Part shown: positions 56,408-64,000 of the stretch, in pieces
How positions within the stretch are numbered: position 1 is the stretch's first letter
Layout of the letters: each line of letters begins with the position of its first letter
Assembly (NCBI GenBank): GCA_947492585.1
Contig: CANLND010000004.1
Location: forward strand, 62,001-126,000
Direction: 5' to 3'
Source of the DNA: an uncultured Paracoccaceae bacterium
Lineage (GTDB): Bacteria > Pseudomonadota > Alphaproteobacteria > Rhodobacterales > Rhodobacteraceae
Length of the DNA: 64,000 nt
The notes under the pieces: generated by a model
Database searches by the model: none
Told to the model about the DNA's origin: nothing
What the model saw: the letters and a program-made list of their open reading frames with translations, nothing else
Translations under genes and position numbers: made by a program

Positions 56408-58240
56408 ATGCCAATGTACCGATCCAGAACCTCTACCCACGGCCGCAACATGGCGGGTGCGCGCGGCCTGTGGCGCGCCACCGGCATGAAAGACGATGAT
56501 TTCGGAAAGCCGATCATCGCCATCGTCAACTCCTTCACCCAGTTTGTGCCCGGTCACGTGCACCTGAAGGATCTGGGCCAGATGGTCGCCCGCGAAGTTG
56601 AAGCCGCTGGTGGCGTCGCCAAGGAATTCAACACCATCGCCGTGGATGACGGTATCGCCATGGGCCATGATGGGATGCTGTACTCCTTGCCATCGCGCGA
56701 AATCATCGCCGACAGCGTTGAATATATGGTCAACGCCCATTGCGCCGATGCGATGGTCTGTATTTCCAACTGCGACAAGATCACCCCCGGCATGCTGATG
56801 GCCGCAATGCGCCTGAACATCCCAGTGATCTTTGTGTCTGGTGGCCCGATGGAAGCCGGTAAGATTGATCTGGCCGACCTGGAAATGGACAAAATCGATC
56901 TGGTCGATGCCATGGTGGCTGCGGCCAACGACAAGTTTACGGACGAACAAGTCCAGCACATCGAAGAAAACGCCTGCCCCACCTGTGGCTCTTGCTCGGG
57001 TATGTTTACGGCGAACTCTATGAACTGTCTCGCCGAAGCTCTGGGGCTGGCCTTGCCGGGCAACGGGTCGACATTGGCCACCCACTCTGACCGCAAGCAC
57101 CTGTTCTTGGAGGCAGGCCGCAAGATCGTCGACATCACCAAACGCCACTATGTAGGCGAAGAAAAAGGCCTGCTGCCGCGTGAAATCGCGACCTTTGAAG
57201 CCTTTGAAAACGCTATGTCGCTGGACATCGCCATGGGCGGTTCCACCAACACCGTGCTGCACCTGTTGGCGATTGCCCACGAAGGCGAAGTCAACTTCAC
57301 CATGACGGACATGGATCGTCTGAGCCGCGAAGTGCCTTGCCTGTGTAAAGTGGCGCCCAACACTGCCAACGTGCACATGGAAGACGTGCACCGCGCCGGT
57401 GGCATTTTCTCTATCTTGGGTGAATTGTCGCGTGCAGGCCTGCTGCACAACAGCTGCTCTACCGTGCACACGCCCACCATGGGCGAAGCGATTGCCAAAT
57501 GGGACATCGCGGTGGCTGACAATCCCGAAGCCGAAAGCCTCTTCAAAGCGGCGCCCGGCGGCGTGCGCACCACACAAGCATTCAGCCAGTCCAACCGTTA
57601 CAAAGAACTGGACAAAGACCGGGCCGGTGGAATCATCCGCTCCAAAGAACACGCGTTTAGCCAGGATGGCGGCTTGGCGGTTCTGTTCGGCAATATTGCA
57701 CTGGACGGCTGTATCGTGAAAACAGCAGGCGTGGACGCGGACAACCTGACCTTCACCGGGTCGGCCTATGTCTGTGAAAGTCAGGATCAGGCGGTCAATG
57801 ACATCCTGACGGGCAAGGTGACTGAGGGCGACGTGGTGGTGATCCGCTACGAAGGCCCACGTGGCGGCCCGGGCATGCAGGAAATGCTGTACCCAACCAG
57901 CTATCTGAAATCCAAAGGTCTGGGCAAGAAATGCGCTCTGCTGACCGATGGTCGTTTCTCTGGCGGGACCTCTGGTCTGTCCATCGGCCACGTCTCACCT
58001 GAAGCGGCAGAAGGCGGCATTATTGGTCTGGTGCAACAGGGCGATAAGATCGAGATCAACATCCCCGACCGATCGATCCATTTGGCCGTGTCCGACGAAG
58101 AACTGGCCACACGCCGTGCCGCTCAGGACGACGCAGGCTGGGAACCCGCAGCGCCCCGCAAGCGCAAAGTCTCAACGGCGCTGAAAGCCTACGCAAAGCT
58201 GACAACCTCAGCCGCCAAAGGCGCGGTGCGTCAGGTCTGA
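56408..58240 (+). CDS. ilvD: Dihydroxy-acid dehydratase
   Basis: Iron-sulfur enzyme of 610 residues, the normal size. It dehydrates dihydroxyisovalerate and dihydroxymethylvalerate, the penultimate step of valine and isoleucine synthesis. Blocks: [31 protein letters not shown] and [19 protein letters not shown] (cluster cysteines), and [20 protein letters not shown] near the end. The ATG at 56408 follows AAGGGAAACAG. Monocistronic. Confidence 0.97.
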   Translation: MPMYRSRTSTHGRNMAGARGLWRATGMKDDDFGKPIIAIVNSFTQFVPGHVHLKDLGQMVAREVEAAGGVAKEFNTIAVDDGIAMGHDGMLYSLPSREIIADSVEYMVNAHCADAMVCISNCDKITPGMLMAAMRLNIPVIFVSGGPMEAGKIDLADLEMDKIDLVDAMVAAANDKFTDEQVQHIEENACPTCGSCSGMFTANSMNCLAEALGLALPGNGSTLATHSDRKHLFLEAGRKIVDITKRHYVGEEKGLLPREIATFEAFENAMSLDIAMGGSTNTVLHLLAIAHEGEVNFTMTDMDRLSREVPCLCKVAPNTANVHMEDVHRAGGIFSILGELSRAGLLHNSCSTVHTPTMGEAIAKWDIAVADNPEAESLFKAAPGGVRTTQAFSQSNRYKELDKDRAGGIIRSKEHAFSQDGGLAVLFGNIALDGCIVKTAGVDADNLTFTGSAYVCESQDQAVNDILTGKVTEGDVVVIRYEGPRGGPGMQEMLYPTSYLKSKGLGKKCALLTDGRFSGGTSGLSIGHVSPEAAEGGIIGLVQQGDKIEINIPDRSIHLAVSDEELATRRAAQDDAGWEPAAPRKRKVSTALKAYAKLTTSAAKGAVRQV

Positions 58241-58263
58241 CATCGACAACACGCCACGTTCCG

Positions 58264-58294
58264 AAAACGGCTCATCCTTTGATGGGCCGTTTTT
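58264..58294 (+). terminator. Rho-independent terminator after ilvD
   Basis: AACGGCTCATC and GATGGGCCGTTTTT pair with a T run, 24 bp after the stop. The remaining sequence to 58504 has no gene I can support. Confidence 0.85.
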
Positions 58295-58504
58295 ATGTTC
58301 AGATGGGCTCCCGCGCCTGATGTCAAAAGATCGGCTGCGCCGACCTGCTGATCAGCCTTGGGCCGAGCGCCGCTCTCGCGGCGCGGTTGCAACTGCGACC
58401 AATGTGGCATTGGAGCACCTCCCGCACCGCCGTCAGGCGGTGCCAAGCCCAACCAAAATAGGGTATTTCAATACCCGTATGATGGGCGGGAGCCCTTGCC
58501 TCAC

Positions 58505-59323
58505 TCAATCGCTCAGCTTCGCGTGCACTTCATCCAGATCAATCTCACCAACAGGCATCTTATTCGATGGGTCCTGCGCATCATATTTGAACAGCTCAAA
58601 ATCCCGTTTATAGATCTCATAAACCAGATGCATTGACAGATCGTCGAAGTAGTCCTCCACGGGATGCAACCGCTTGGGCCCGTGACCTTCGCTTTCGTTG
58701 AAACGTGGAATCGCGCTCAGATCGACCTTATGTCGTGTAGAGATTTCGTCCAGAACGCCCTGCATGCCGTCGTTGAACTTCTCTGTCCAAATAATCTTAT
58801 CATAACGACCGCCATTGCGCACAAAGGTCGACACATGCCCTGAGGTCGCAGACCAGTGAATGTCTGGATCCATCGGGCGACGAAACCGGATGGTATCGCG
58901 TGCAAACAGCAAGAACCGACGAAAAGCTTTGATCTGGTCAAAGGGCTCTTGGCCATCCGCCCCGCCCACTTCAACACCATATTCATAGGTCAGTTTCGGC
59001 ACCAGATTGCCGCGATAGCGTTTGCCGTTGCGCTGGATGCCGCAGATCTTGTCAAAAAACGAACTTAGAATCCGTGTGTAAGGATTGCGCACGCAGGTAA
59101 ACGCATAAGAACGGTGCCCCTGCACATTGCGGGTAATCGCCCCATGACTGTGGTCCTGGGCCCATTTATGCAGCCCCTCGGTTGCATCATGAATGTCCCC
59201 GTCAAAGAAACGCCCATGGTCGGAATAATACATGATCTGCCCAATGGTCGAACAGGCGCACTTGGGCACCACACGATATACGACACTTTCGCTTTCGGTC
59301 ATCCAGGTTCCCGGAAACCCCAT
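58505..59323 (-). CDS. Carbohydrate sulfotransferase (sulfotransferase family 2-like)
   Basis: Protein of 272 residues with the 5'-phosphosulfate loop VPKCACSTIGQIMYY near the N-terminus and the 3'-phosphate block CVRNPYTRILSSFFDKI at about 80. These are the PAPS-binding motifs of Golgi-type carbohydrate (HNK-1/chondroitin) sulfotransferases. It should transfer sulfate from PAPS to a sugar. It is divergent from the GT14 glycosyltransferase, 152 bp away. A later start at 59302 is possible. Confidence 0.83.
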   Translation of the reverse strand: MGFPGTWMTESESVVYRVVPKCACSTIGQIMYYSDHGRFFDGDIHDATEGLHKWAQDHSHGAITRNVQGHRSYAFTCVRNPYTRILSSFFDKICGIQRNGKRYRGNLVPKLTYEYGVEVGGADGQEPFDQIKAFRRFLLFARDTIRFRRPMDPDIHWSATSGHVSTFVRNGGRYDKIIWTEKFNDGMQGVLDEISTRHKVDLSAIPRFNESEGHGPKRLHPVEDYFDDLSMHLVYEIYKRDFELFKYDAQDPSNKMPVGEIDLDEVHAKLSD

Positions 59324-59475
59324 TTGCTCGCCCTCTTGTTCTGTCTTTGCAACCCTAATAGAGGATCAAACTGCGCAACAGTCTTTTGATTTATTTCACA
59401 ACAATCTGGTGTATTCACAACAAGAGCGCCCAATCCAGTAACCTCTCTTTTGACAGACGGCTGAAAATCGCACCC

Positions 59476-61053
59476 ATGGCAAAAATCGCATATATCCTGC
59501 TGTGTCACAAAGACCCCGACGCCATCATTTTGCAGGCACAGCAATTGACCGCCGCTGGCGATTTCATGGCGATCCATTTTGATGCGCGCGCCTCCGTCGA
59601 GGACTTTGCGACGATTTCTGCCGGGCTCGCCGACAACCCAAACGTTGCCCTAACCCGCAAGCGGGTAAAATGCGGGTGGGGCGAATGGTCTTTGGTCCAG
59701 GCCACGCTGAACACCTTAACCACGGCGATGCAGGCCTTTCCGCGCGCCACACATTTTTACATGCTGTCGGGAGACTGCATGGCCATCAAAACCGCACAAC
59801 ATGCCCATGATTTTTTGAACCGAAACGACACGGATTTCATCGAAAGCTTTGATTTCTTCGCCAGTGACTGGATCAAAACGGGCATGAAAGAAGACCGGCT
59901 GATCTACCGTCACTTTTTCAACGAACGCACACATAAATCCCTGTTTTACGCCAGTTGTGATCTGCAAAAAAAGCTCGGCCTCTCCCGCAAGATCCCCGAA
60001 GATCTGCAAATCCAAATCGGCAGCCAATGGTGGTGTCTTCGACGTCGCACAGTTGAAGGCATCATGGAATTTCTACGCCAGCGGCGTGACGTGATCCGCT
60101 TTTTCAAAACCACGTGGATTCCGGACGAAACCTTCTTTCAAACCTTGGTGCGTCATCTGGTTCCCTCTCCCGAAATTGACCCCCGCACCTTGACGTTTTT
60201 GATGTTCACTGACTACGGGATGCCAGTCAATTTTTACAACGACCACTACGATCTTCTTCTGGCGCAGGACTTTCTGTTTGCGCGCAAAATCTCACCGGGT
60301 GCGGTTGATCTGAAACTGCGGCTGGGGAAACTCTACGCCAGCGAAAACGTCCCCTTCAAAATCTCTGACGAAGGACGCAGCCTCCACGAATTTCTTACAA
60401 CCCGCGGCCGCACAGGGCGGCGCTTTGCCCCCCGGTTTTGGGAAACAGAAAGCACGCTGGGCCGTGAACGCCAATTGCTGATCATCACCTGCAAGAAATG
60501 GCACGTCGCCAAGCGCGTGCTGGCCCGGCTGCGGGACAAGAGTGGCCTGCCCGGTGTCGAGTTCCTGTTTAACGAAGAAAGCACTCAGCTGCCGGACCTT
60601 GGCGGGTTTGAAACCAGTTTGCACAAGCGCACCCGCCACCGCCGGGCGCTGACGCGGATGCTGTTTGAATATTTCGACAGCAACACCTTAATTGTCTGTA
60701 TTGATCCGGGGTCTCTTGAACTGATCCAGGATTTCTATTCCGATCGGTCACAGACCCGTCTTTTGCAAATCAACTGCACCGTCAATGACGATTTCCTGAC
60801 GGGGCATGCGCATCGCACCGGGCTGGCCGGCGCCCAGACAACGCAGACCACGCTGGAACGTCTGCTGCCCACCATCCGCAACGATATACAGGACGAGGCC
60901 GACCGCATCCGCGACGCAGAATTTGACCATCACTATATCCTAGATGAAGCGGCCCCGGATGCGGTCAAGATTCAGCAATTGCAGGCCTTTTTGCCGCTCT
61001 CGCCCGCTCAGGCCAAGGCCTTGGCCACAGCAGAGGATCTATTTGTGGACTGA
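59476..61053 (+). CDS. Core-2/I-branching-type (GT14) glycosyltransferase with C-terminal extra domain
   Basis: Protein of 525 residues. About 1-270 is a GT14 beta-1,6-N-acetylglucosaminyltransferase-like domain (AYILLCHKDPDAI, MAIHFDARAS, FYMLSGDCMAIK, QIGSQWWCLRR, WIPDETFFQTLV). The C-terminal 220 residues (from about RQLLIITCKKWHVAK) look like a separate nucleotide- or sulfate-binding domain of the DUF5927 type, seen mainly in Rhodobacteraceae. The ATG at 59476 gives MAKIAYILLC; the frame runs upstream to 59386 without a ribosome site. Paired with the sulfotransferase, it points to a sulfated glycan. Confidence 0.82.
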   Translation: MAKIAYILLCHKDPDAIILQAQQLTAAGDFMAIHFDARASVEDFATISAGLADNPNVALTRKRVKCGWGEWSLVQATLNTLTTAMQAFPRATHFYMLSGDCMAIKTAQHAHDFLNRNDTDFIESFDFFASDWIKTGMKEDRLIYRHFFNERTHKSLFYASCDLQKKLGLSRKIPEDLQIQIGSQWWCLRRRTVEGIMEFLRQRRDVIRFFKTTWIPDETFFQTLVRHLVPSPEIDPRTLTFLMFTDYGMPVNFYNDHYDLLLAQDFLFARKISPGAVDLKLRLGKLYASENVPFKISDEGRSLHEFLTTRGRTGRRFAPRFWETESTLGRERQLLIITCKKWHVAKRVLARLRDKSGLPGVEFLFNEESTQLPDLGGFETSLHKRTRHRRALTRMLFEYFDSNTLIVCIDPGSLELIQDFYSDRSQTRLLQINCTVNDDFLTGHAHRTGLAGAQTTQTTLERLLPTIRNDIQDEADRIRDAEFDHHYILDEAAPDAVKIQQLQAFLPLSPAQAKALATAEDLFVD

Positions 61054-61061
61054 TCGCCAGA

Positions 61062-61352
61062 TCAGCGAACAATGCTGATCTGGTAATGGGTGAAAGCCTG
61101 CTCGCGGATGTGGCGCAGCCCAGTATATTCCGCCCCATCAAATACACGATGCACCGCGTCCAAGTCCGGGTATTCAACCACGGTTACCGTCTGCGGCAAC
61201 ACCGCACCAACCACCGGCTTTTCGGTCTGATAGGTTTCGACAATACGTGCACCCACCTGCTCTAACAGCGGCGTGGTCACTCCGATATAAGTGTTCAACG
61301 CATCGATATTGTCTTCATTCACGGATGTTAACGCGACGACTTTTACGGTCAT
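61062..61352 (-). CDS. DUF1330-like small protein
   Basis: Protein of 96 residues with a ferredoxin-like (dimeric alpha-beta barrel) pattern: VKVVALTSVNEDNIDALNTY, VVGAVLPQTVTVVEYPDLDA. Function unknown. GGGGACC precedes the ATG. It ends 8 bp from the convergent GT14 gene. Confidence 0.75.
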   Translation of the reverse strand: MTVKVVALTSVNEDNIDALNTYIGVTTPLLEQVGARIVETYQTEKPVVGAVLPQTVTVVEYPDLDAVHRVFDGAEYTGLRHIREQAFTHYQISIVR

Positions 61353-61469
61353 GTGGTCCCCTTACATTCTGTGCAATTCTAAATCTACACAACGTTGATT
61401 TCTCACCTAATTTTCATAGCGGAAATCACCCCAAAAGGACCACAACTGATTTTCTGATTGCTTAACGCA

Positions 61470-62102
61470 TTAGCGTTTAAGCCACTTCCGAAGGCGATCT
61501 TTCCTATCCGAAATCGCATCACCGACCGCCCAAAGATCATCCTCGGCCTTTTCCAAAATTGGTTCAACACGACGGATGCGGAACCGACGCCAGCGCACAT
61601 AGATGGCCCAGGCAATCAGGCCAAACACCGCAAGGAAAACAATATTGAACCAGTTGTTTGGTTTGGCCTCGACAGTTTCAACCGGGCTTAGCGAAACCGC
61701 ATTGGGGAAGATCGACAACAATTGGCTACGCCAGCCATAATGGCGTACGGCCACCCATTCTGGTGCATCCTTAGTTGAAATCGCATCATTGGCTTCGGTG
61801 TACAGATTGGCTGTGTCAAACTTGAAATAAGGTGGCCAGCTCCAGCCCGTATCCTCGTTGCGGTAGACGATTGCGTCACCATTGGGGCGTACGGCCTGGA
61901 TGAACTGCACGTCCCGGTTCTGCAAATTGGTCGATTGCGCATCTGGCCTCGTCCAGAACGCCCGCGTCCAGTCTGTCAGCTCGATCCGCTCTTCGTAGGT
62001 GTTCACGATCCGCACGACATCATACTGCGGCAAGGTGTAATGCATCAGCGCAGCCAGCCCGCCCCAAAACGCCAGGACAATAAACCATCTCACGTATCCC
62101 AT
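61470..62102 (-). CDS. DUF1523-family membrane protein
   Basis: Protein of 210 residues: N-terminal membrane helix (WFIVLAFWGGLAALMHYTLP), a periplasmic domain with the family block YRNEDTGWSWPPYFKFDTAN and HYGWRSQLLSIFPNAVSL, a second helix (WFNIVFLAVFGLIAWAIYV) and a basic cytoplasmic tail. Function unknown. AGGAGAGAG precedes ATG 62102. A TTAACGC/GCGTTTAA stem at 61462-61480 overlaps its stop. Confidence 0.85.
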   Translation of the reverse strand: MGYVRWFIVLAFWGGLAALMHYTLPQYDVVRIVNTYEERIELTDWTRAFWTRPDAQSTNLQNRDVQFIQAVRPNGDAIVYRNEDTGWSWPPYFKFDTANLYTEANDAISTKDAPEWVAVRHYGWRSQLLSIFPNAVSLSPVETVEAKPNNWFNIVFLAVFGLIAWAIYVRWRRFRIRRVEPILEKAEDDLWAVGDAISDRKDRLRKWLKR

Positions 62103-62396
62103 CGGAAACTCTCTCCTGTTGTTCACTGTTGGGCAGTCCGCCCGCGCCCAGCGCATTGGTCACCTATGTGGTGGATGCAGAGAGAAAACCCAAGGGTCAA
62201 GTGCTTCCAGCCCAAGATAATGCACAAAGTCTTATCTGAACCCACAGCGCGCCGGGCTGGGCTGGGGCGCCTGTCAATTCGACCTACGTTTGTGTGATAG
62301 AAGAACATGGCGCAAATTCTGGACTTATCCAATCCACTCGACATACCGTTTGGCAACTGTTTTGGATGCTCCCAATACATCTTTGGAGGAACGCTC

Positions 62397-63869
62397 ATGT
62401 TGGATGCGACAACTGATCTGAAATCGCGGCTTAACGACCCAAGCCTGCTGGAAACCCGCGCCTATGTCGGCGGGACATTTGTGGCCTCAAAGACCACCTT
62501 TGATGTGACCAACCCGGCGCGCGGTGACGTGGTGGCACAGGTGACGGACCTGACCCGCGCAGACGTCGCGGCCGCTATTGCGCAGGCCGAAGCCGCGCAA
62601 AAAGACTGGGCCACCTGGACCGGTAAAGAACGCGGCGCGGTGTTGCGTACGTGGTTCAACCTGATCTTGGAAAACCAAGAAGACCTGGCGGTGATCCTGA
62701 CCGCCGAAATGGGCAAACCCTTGGCGGAGGCGCGTGGTGAAGTCACCTATGGCGCGTCGTTCATTGAATATTTCGCAGAAGAAGCCAAACGCATCTACGG
62801 CGAAACCATTCCCGGCCACCAGCGCGACAAACGCATCACCGTGCTGAAACAGCCTATCGGTGTTGCGGCTTCGATCACCCCGTGGAACTTTCCCAACGCG
62901 ATGATCACCCGCAAGGCCGCGCCTGCCTTGGCCGCAGGCTGTGCGTTTGTCGCCCGCCCTGCAGAACTGACGCCGCTGTCAGCCACGGCATTGGCCGTGC
63001 TCGCGGACCGCGCAGGCATCCCCGCGGGTGTGTTCAGCGTGGTCACAACATCTGACGCGTCGGAAACGGGCAAAGAGTTTTGCGAAAACCCCACCGTGCG
63101 CAAACTGACCTTTACAGGCTCCACCGCTGTGGGCCGCATCCTGTTGCGGCAGGCGGCAGATCAGGTCAAAAAATGTTCAATGGAGCTGGGGGGCAACGCG
63201 CCGTTCATTGTATTTGACGACGCAGATCTGGACGCTGCCGTCGAAGGCGCAATCATGTGCAAGTTCCGCAACAACGGCCAGACCTGTGTGTGCGCCAACC
63301 GGATCTATGTGCAGGCAGGCGTTTACGATGCCTTTGCCGAAAAACTAAAAGCCCGCGTGGACGGTATGAAAATAGGTGATGGCCTAGAGGACGACACCAT
63401 CTTTGGCCCTCTGATCACTGCCAAAGCAATGGAAAAGGTCCAATCCCATCTGGCCGACGCCACCGCCAAAGGCGCCAAGATCATCCTAGGCGGCAACCCG
63501 TCCGACCTGGGCGGCACGTTCTTTGAACCTACCATCGTCACCGGCGCAACGCCCGATATGGCCTTTTCCACCGAAGAAACCTTTGGCCCCCTCGCTCCGC
63601 TGTTCAAATTTGACGACGTGGACGAGGTAATCGCGCTGGCCAATGACACCGAATTTGGTCTGGCATCTTATTTCTACGCCAAGGATCTCAGCCGCGTTTA
63701 CAAGGTCGCCGAAGCGCTGGAATACGGCATAGTGGGTGTGAACACCGGCATCATCTCAACCGAGGTCGCGCCCTTTGGCGGCATCAAACAATCCGGCCTG
63801 GGCCGCGAGGGCAGCCATCACGGGATCGAGGAATTCCTAGAGATGAAATACATCTGCATGTCGGTGTAA
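62397..63869 (+). CDS. Succinate-semialdehyde dehydrogenase-type aldehyde dehydrogenase
   Basis: ALDH-superfamily enzyme of 490 residues with TPWNFPNAMITRKAAPALAA (cofactor), ELGGNAPFIVFDDADLD (catalytic Glu region), and NNGQTCVCANRIYVQAG with the catalytic Cys. The pattern is of the GabD group, which oxidises succinate semialdehyde to succinate with NADP+. TTGGAGGA stands before ATG 62397; the earlier frame from 62307 has no ribosome site. GabT is not near, so related aldehydes stay possible. Confidence 0.88.
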   Translation: MLDATTDLKSRLNDPSLLETRAYVGGTFVASKTTFDVTNPARGDVVAQVTDLTRADVAAAIAQAEAAQKDWATWTGKERGAVLRTWFNLILENQEDLAVILTAEMGKPLAEARGEVTYGASFIEYFAEEAKRIYGETIPGHQRDKRITVLKQPIGVAASITPWNFPNAMITRKAAPALAAGCAFVARPAELTPLSATALAVLADRAGIPAGVFSVVTTSDASETGKEFCENPTVRKLTFTGSTAVGRILLRQAADQVKKCSMELGGNAPFIVFDDADLDAAVEGAIMCKFRNNGQTCVCANRIYVQAGVYDAFAEKLKARVDGMKIGDGLEDDTIFGPLITAKAMEKVQSHLADATAKGAKIILGGNPSDLGGTFFEPTIVTGATPDMAFSTEETFGPLAPLFKFDDVDEVIALANDTEFGLASYFYAKDLSRVYKVAEALEYGIVGVNTGIISTEVAPFGGIKQSGLGREGSHHGIEEFLEMKYICMSV

Positions 63870-63874
63870 AGGAT

Positions 63875-64000
63875 TTGGCGCAGCTGCTTCCACATAGTGA
63901 GGTGGCTGCGCGTTGTCACTTGGTCCACGACGATATTTTCCTAACATTCGAAGTCGAAGGTCGCGACAATCTATTGGTGGACTGTTTGCAGGACGCGGTG
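63875..64000 (+). other. Open frame running off the window, possible gene start
   Basis: A frame reads LAQLLPHSEVAARCHLVHDD and on to the edge without a stop, from a TTG at 63875 or a GTG at about 63902. No ribosome site is clear and the protein is not recognised. It may be the beginning of the next gene or chance. Confidence 0.2.

Overview
The window looks like chromosomal DNA of a marine Rhodobacteraceae (Roseobacter-group) alphaproteobacterium. Evidence: a tpa-tauR-xsc-pta-soeABC taurine/sulfite block, MocR-type TauR, a DUF1523-type membrane protein, a GT14 transferase with a long C-terminal domain, moderately high GC, and many short overlapping (ATGA) gene pairs. I see no rRNA or tRNA gene, no intact insertion sequence, no CRISPR array and no prophage. 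Nearly all genes are intact; the ones cut by the window are an RTX protein at the left edge and possibly an ORF at the right edge.

Layout. 0-0.9 kb: 3' end of a secreted RTX (calcium-binding repeat) protein with a recent 81-bp tandem duplication. 0.9-1.6 kb: gene-poor DNA. 1.6-13.4 kb: a single-strand taurine dissimilation unit. Tpa moves the amino group of taurine to pyruvate, giving sulfoacetaldehyde; Xsc splits that with phosphate into acetyl phosphate and sulfite; Pta makes acetyl-CoA; SoeABC oxidises sulfite to sulfate on the cytoplasmic side; a YeiH-type carrier probably exports the oxyanion. TauR-type direct repeats (CTGGMCCTAW-like, 23 bp apart) precede both tpa and xsc, and a related pair on the other strand precedes tauR. 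13.4-23.3 kb: dapA, slt, an EamA permease, a split mnmD / mnmC2-like pair, an FMN reductase, an OmpA-type lipoprotein, an Ada/Ogt-type methyltransferase, nth and a PfkB sugar/adenosine kinase. 23.4-28.6 kb: rppH, a FadH-like flavoenzyme, an ECF sigma/anti-sigma pair and a LysR regulator.

28.6-42 kb: an OmpA-domain protein, GNAT, CinA-type protein, sfsA, map, HAD phosphatase, rsmD, a ferredoxin reductase-like flavoprotein, peroxiredoxin, phhB, a FemAB-like protein, a GDPD, a RidA-family protein and a type I secretion adaptor/ABC pair. 42-48 kb: mlaA-mlaC, a class A PBP, and glnK-amtB. 48-56.3 kb: a VOC protein, a membrane AraC regulator divergent from a secreted hydrolase with a palindromic operator between them, an aminotransferase/3-mercaptopyruvate sulfurtransferase pair, smpB, a second EamA permease, and an XRE-cupin regulator divergent from a BenE transporter with two identical palindromic operators. 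56.4-64 kb: ilvD, a carbohydrate sulfotransferase divergent from a GT14 glycosyltransferase, two small proteins and a succinate-semialdehyde-type dehydrogenase.

The most interesting signals are regulatory or structural rather than a wholly new gene system: the TauR repeat pairs; a dispersed repeat with a covarying hairpin found three times, each time between convergent genes; the two clean operators; and the eukaryote-like sulfotransferase/GT14 pair.
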